Source: an uncultured Acetatifactor sp. (lineage in GTDB: Bacteria > Bacillota > Clostridia > Lachnospirales > Lachnospiraceae). From it: 8,822 bases of DNA. Shown here in pieces: positions 6,358 to 8,822 of the stretch. Where the stretch lies: assembly GCA_947644185.1 (NCBI GenBank), contig CANRZC010000087.1, forward strand, positions 1-8,822, written 5' to 3'. Below the pieces are notes generated by a model. That model was not told where the DNA came from. It was given only the letters and a program-made list of their open reading frames with translations, and ran no database searches. The position numbers were made by a program, and so were the translations under genes. How positions within the stretch are numbered: the first letter of the stretch is position 1; every line of letters begins with the position of its first letter.

Positions 6358-7146
6358 GACAATGAGGTGAAGCATGTCCTGGAGGCTGTGCAGGCAGGAG
6401 AGATGTCTGTGGAGGATGCACTGCTTAAGATTAAGGTAGAACCCTTTGCGGATATTGGCTATGCAAAGGTGGATCTCCACCGGAAGATTCGCCAGGGTAC
6501 AGCGGAAGTTATCTATGGCGCAGGGAAGACCCCAGAGCAGATAAATGGTATTCTGGATGTGATGGAGAAGAACGGGCAGAGGACCATTCTGATTACAAGG
6601 ATGTCTCAGGAGGCGGCGGAGGCGGTGGGGAGAAGCCATGCCCTGGACTACCATGAGGAAGCAAAAGTGGGTATCATTGGGACGATGCCAAAGCCTAGCG
6701 GCTTAGGCAGAATCGTAGTGGCCACAGGGGGAACCAGCGATATTCCTGTGGCGGAGGAAGCCGCACTGACGGCGCAGGCTCTTGGCAATGAGGTGGTGCG
6801 ACTCTATGATGTAGGTGTGGCAGGGCTTCACAGAACGCTAGCTCATCTGGACGATATCATGGGAGCCAGTGTCATCATTGCCATTGCCGGCATGGAGGGA
6901 GCATTGGCCAGTGTTATCGGCGGATTGGCGGACTGCCCGGTTATCGCAGTGCCCACCAGTGTGGGATATGGCGCGTCCTTCCATGGCTTGTCAGCGCTTT
7001 TGTCCATGTTAAACTCCTGCGCCAGCGGTGTGTCAGTGGTAAATATTGACAATGGCTTTGGGGCAGGATACCTGGCCAACATGATCAACCATATGGATGG
7101 GAAGAGGGATAGAGCTGGCAGCACAGAGAGTACAGGTCCTATTTGA
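6355..7146 (+). CDS. larB: LarB, pyridinium-3,5-biscarboxylic acid mononucleotide synthase
   Basis: LarB carboxylates the pyridinium ring of nicotinic acid adenine dinucleotide at C5 and hydrolyses the phosphoanhydride, giving pyridinium-3,5-biscarboxylic acid mononucleotide and AMP. It is the first step of nickel-pincer cofactor synthesis. The 263-residue product has an N-terminal domain with GYAKVDLHRKIRQG (35-48) and EVIYGAGKT (51-59). A PurE-like C-terminal domain follows with ATGGTSDIPVAEEA (123-136), AGMEGALASVIGGL (168-181) and VPTSVGYGASFHG (189-201). NIDNGFGAGYLA (220-231) is the usual end block. All are intact and length is normal. The last 15 residues (about 249-263) are polar and look disordered. 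It overlaps larE by one base, and larC follows with an 11-base gap. Confidence 0.95.
   Translation: MDNEVKHVLEAVQAGEMSVEDALLKIKVEPFADIGYAKVDLHRKIRQGTAEVIYGAGKTPEQINGILDVMEKNGQRTILITRMSQEAAEAVGRSHALDYHEEAKVGIIGTMPKPSGLGRIVVATGGTSDIPVAEEAALTAQALGNEVVRLYDVGVAGLHRTLAHLDDIMGASVIIAIAGMEGALASVIGGLADCPVIAVPTSVGYGASFHGLSALLSMLNSCASGVSVVNIDNGFGAGYLANMINHMDGKRDRAGSTESTGPI
6682..6716 (+). repeat. Extended inverted repeat inside larB
   Basis: AAGCC (6691-6695) and GGCTT (6700-6704) pair around TAGC. After an A/A mismatch, TGCC (6686-6689) pairs with GGCA (6706-6709), then ACGA (6682-6685) with TCGT (6713-6716) across a 3-base bulge, giving 13 pairs in all. It lies in coding sequence for the conserved MPKPSGLGR region, so codon constraint may explain it. 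I see no site function. Confidence 0.4.
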
Positions 7147-7152
7147 GAGGAG
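7147..7152 (+). promoter_or_regulatory. Ribosome binding site that decides the larC start
   Basis: GAGGAG-type sequence (GAGGAG at 7147-7152) lies 5 bases before the ATG at 7158. An in-frame TTG at 7143 would overlap the larB stop and place this site inside the gene, so it is rejected as a start. Confidence 0.75.
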
Positions 7153-7157
7153 AAGAC

Positions 7158-8378
7158 ATGAGAACATTATATTTGGACTGCGGAATGGGTGCAGCTGGAG
7201 ACATGCTGACGGCGGCATTGTTGGAGCTGTTGCCTGACCCAGATCAGTTTATACAGGAAATAAATGCTCTGGGGATACCAGGCGTACATGTGCAGAGAGA
7301 AGTAGCTGTGAAATGTGGCATTACAGGGACCCATGTATCAGTTGCGGTCAATGGCGTGGAAGAGGAGAGTATGGACCATGTCCACGGGGGACATAGCCAT
7401 GAAGGGCACCATCACGAGCATACGCATCACCACAGCAGCCTACATGATATAGAACATATTGTCAGAGGGCACTTATCTGTGCCGGAGAGGGTAAAAGAGC
7501 ATATCCTATCAGTTTATCATCTGATTGCAGAGGCGGAGAGCCATGCCCACGGTGTTCCAGTGACAGAGATCCATTTCCATGAAGTGGGGACTATGGATGC
7601 CATTGCCGATATCGCAATGGTTTGCCTGCTGATGGATCGAATTTCCCCGGACCAGGTGATAGTGTCGCCAATCCATGTGGGAAGTGGCCAGGTTCGATGT
7701 GCCCATGGCATTTTGCCAGTGCCTGCCCCTGCTACAGCTTATATCTTAAGAGATGTGCCAATCTATGGGGGAAATATCCGGGGAGAGCTCTGTACCCCCA
7801 CAGGTGCTGCGCTGCTAAAACATTTTGCCACAGATTTCGGCGGCATGCCTGTGATGAAGGCCAGTGGGATAGGATATGGAATGGGGAAGAAGGATTTTGA
7901 GGCTGCCAACTGTGTGCGGGCCATTCTGGGAGAGACACAGGACAAGACAGATCAGGTGCTAGAGCTTTCCTGCAATATAGACGATATGACAGCAGAGCAG
8001 ATGGGCTTTGCCATGGAGCGTCTCTTTGAAGGCGGGGCTTTAGATGTGTATACTGTGCCCATAGGCATGAAGAAGAACCGCCCGGGGACCCTGATACGTA
8101 TCATATGTAAAGAACAGGATAGAGAAGCAATGCTTGCATTGATCTTTCGGCATACTACCACGATTGGAGTGCGTGAGGCCAGAATGCAGCGATATGTGCT
8201 GGACAGAAAAACAGAGACCATAGAGACGCCTTATGGAATCGTTCACCGAAAGGATGTGGCAGGCTATGGCGTGAAACGGTCAAAATACGAGTATGAAGAC
8301 ATTTCTGTCATAGCAAGAGAGAAGGGGATTGGATTTGCGGAGGTATTGACCCTGATAGAGAATGGAGAGAATCAGTAG
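7158..8378 (+). CDS. larC: LarC, nickel insertase (CTP-dependent cyclometallase), full-length in one frame
   Basis: LarC inserts nickel into pyridinium-3,5-bisthiocarboxylic acid mononucleotide with CTP hydrolysis, completing the nickel-pincer nucleotide. The 406-residue product begins with MRTLYLDCGMGAAGDML (1-17), the family signature. A histidine-rich segment at 74-92 has 11 histidines in 19 residues, expected to hold nickel. EIHFHEVGTMDAIADI (137-152), GNIRGELCTPTGAALL (205-220) and GIGYGMGKKDF (237-247) complete the first domain. Residues about 266-400 (from LELSCNIDDMTAEQM to the C-terminus, with MKKNRPGTL at 304-312) form the second, CTP-using domain. In Lactobacillus plantarum these halves are larC1 and larC2, joined by programmed frameshifting; here they are one uninterrupted frame. 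The ATG at 7158 is chosen from its GAGGAG site and family N-terminus. It follows larB by 11 bases and precedes the hydrogenase gene by 28. Confidence 0.95.
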   Translation: MRTLYLDCGMGAAGDMLTAALLELLPDPDQFIQEINALGIPGVHVQREVAVKCGITGTHVSVAVNGVEEESMDHVHGGHSHEGHHHEHTHHHSSLHDIEHIVRGHLSVPERVKEHILSVYHLIAEAESHAHGVPVTEIHFHEVGTMDAIADIAMVCLLMDRISPDQVIVSPIHVGSGQVRCAHGILPVPAPATAYILRDVPIYGGNIRGELCTPTGAALLKHFATDFGGMPVMKASGIGYGMGKKDFEAANCVRAILGETQDKTDQVLELSCNIDDMTAEQMGFAMERLFEGGALDVYTVPIGMKKNRPGTLIRIICKEQDREAMLALIFRHTTTIGVREARMQRYVLDRKTETIETPYGIVHRKDVAGYGVKRSKYEYEDISVIAREKGIGFAEVLTLIENGENQ

Positions 8379-8406
8379 AGAGCACGCAAGAAGGGAGGCG
8401 TATTGC

Positions 8407-8822
8407 ATGAGTGGCATGAGAGGTATTGATACTCCTGTACGTAAGCGCAGGAGAAGAGTCTTTAAGGAAGTGGCGAATCTGGCATATAATTCGACGAATC
8501 TGAAGGATGATATGGAGGCACTTCCCTATAAAATTGTAGATTACGAAGAGTCTTTGTACTGGGAGAGTGTGTATAGAGATCGGGCTATTATTCGAGAGCG
8601 AATCCGCCTGGCCATGGGTATGAGTCTGCGCCCAGAGAACAGAGAGCATCCAGGTCATCTGACCCAAGGGCTGGAGGAGAGCAATATTGATGAAAAGTAT
8701 TATGAGCCTCCCCTGATGCAGGTCATTGCCTCTGCCTGCAATGCCTGTCCTGAGAACCACTACGAAGTGACAAGTGCTTGTATGGGCTGCGTGGCCCATC
8801 CCTGCCACAGCGTATGTCCCAG
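8407..8822 (+). CDS. Monomeric [FeFe] hydrogenase, N-terminal part (3' truncated)
   Basis: The frame is open to the right edge and gives 138 residues, so the catalytic domain is not visible. A basic start (VRKRRRRVFKEVANLAY, 11-27) is followed by RERIRLAMGMSLRP (63-76). Next comes NIDEKYYEPPLMQVI (93-107), a stretch I recognise from clostridial monomeric (group B-type) [FeFe] hydrogenases. Cysteines begin with CNAC (111-114). A ferredoxin-like cluster motif follows at C125, C128, C133 and C137, with proline after the last (spacing CxxCxxxxCxxxCP). The four inter-cysteine residues and the upstream CxxC fit this hydrogenase type rather than a plain two-cluster ferredoxin. The H-cluster cysteines lie beyond the window, so catalytic competence cannot be judged. 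Expected role is hydrogen production or sensing in the cytoplasm. GGGAGG (8393-8398) is 8 bases before the ATG. The gene lies 28 bases after larC on the same strand. Confidence 0.8.
   Translation, partial: MSGMRGIDTPVRKRRRRVFKEVANLAYNSTNLKDDMEALPYKIVDYEESLYWESVYRDRAIIRERIRLAMGMSLRPENREHPGHLTQGLEESNIDEKYYEPPLMQVIASACNACPENHYEVTSACMGCVAHPCHSVCP

Noticed and set aside
7143..7157. TTG start giving larC five extra residues
   Set aside because: It overlaps the larB stop and has no Shine-Dalgarno site of its own; ATG 7158 has a strong one and matches the family N-terminus.
7378..7394. Short inverted repeat ATGTCC / GGACAT in larC
   Set aside because: Six pairs inside a coding region with biased composition are easily explained by chance.
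7371..7440. CAT/CAC-rich stretch considered as a tandem repeat
   Set aside because: The spacing is irregular and it encodes the expected histidine-rich loop of LarC.
8308..8808. A 166-codon frame on the - strand opposite the hydrogenase gene
   Set aside because: It has no recognisable protein features, and the + strand encodes an intact hydrogenase N-terminus with the cluster cysteines.

Overview
The window looks like chromosome of an anaerobic, spore-forming Clostridia member, most likely a Lachnospiraceae-type Firmicute. Reasons: strong purine-rich Shine-Dalgarno sites, every gene on the + strand in short-spaced runs, a SpoVB-like flippase end, a BofC-like protein, a DUF896/YnzC protein and a monomeric [FeFe] hydrogenase. 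Organism assignment is inference from gene content; no marker gene is present. Base composition looks close to half G+C by eye and I see no compositional island, insertion sequence, tRNA, rRNA or CRISPR.

Layout. (1) 1-593: C-terminal end of a multi-pass SpoVB/MurJ-like membrane protein, cut by the window edge. (2) 698-1444: a membrane-anchored protein with a low-complexity linker and a BofC-like C-terminal domain, preceded by an inverted repeat that overlaps its ribosome binding site. (3) 1472-2791 and 2819-4561: two FAD proteins of different families (HI0933/BaiN-type and COG2509-type), each with a hydrophilic insertion. (4) 4609-4851 DUF896 protein and 4879-5442 5-formyltetrahydrofolate cyclo-ligase. 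(5) 5443-5575: the only intergenic stretch in the right half that looks like a transcription-unit boundary, with hairpins, a possible weak terminator and a candidate extended -10 promoter. (6) 5576-8378: larE, larB and larC, a complete biosynthetic set for the nickel-pincer nucleotide (NPN) cofactor. (7) 8407-8822: the N-terminal 138 residues of a monomeric [FeFe] hydrogenase, cut by the right edge.

How the genes work together. The clearest unit is larE-larB-larC: LarB carboxylates nicotinic acid adenine dinucleotide (releasing AMP), LarE converts the two carboxylates to thiocarboxylates with sulfur from its own cysteine, and LarC inserts nickel using CTP. larE and larB overlap by one base and larC starts 11 bases after larB, so they are very likely co-translated. 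No LarA-type enzyme that would use the cofactor is in the window. The hydrogenase starts 28 bases after larC, so it may share the transcript. The left half (flippase end, BofC-like, two flavoproteins, DUF896, folate enzyme) reads as a same-strand housekeeping/sporulation cluster without one obvious pathway.

Several start codons were reassigned from the longest possible start on the basis of Shine-Dalgarno spacing and family N-termini (2819, 5576, 7158). No previously undescribed system is clearly shown. The most unusual points are the lar module without larA next to an [FeFe] hydrogenase, the hairpin over the ribosome binding site of the BofC-like gene, and the structured fthC-larE junction.
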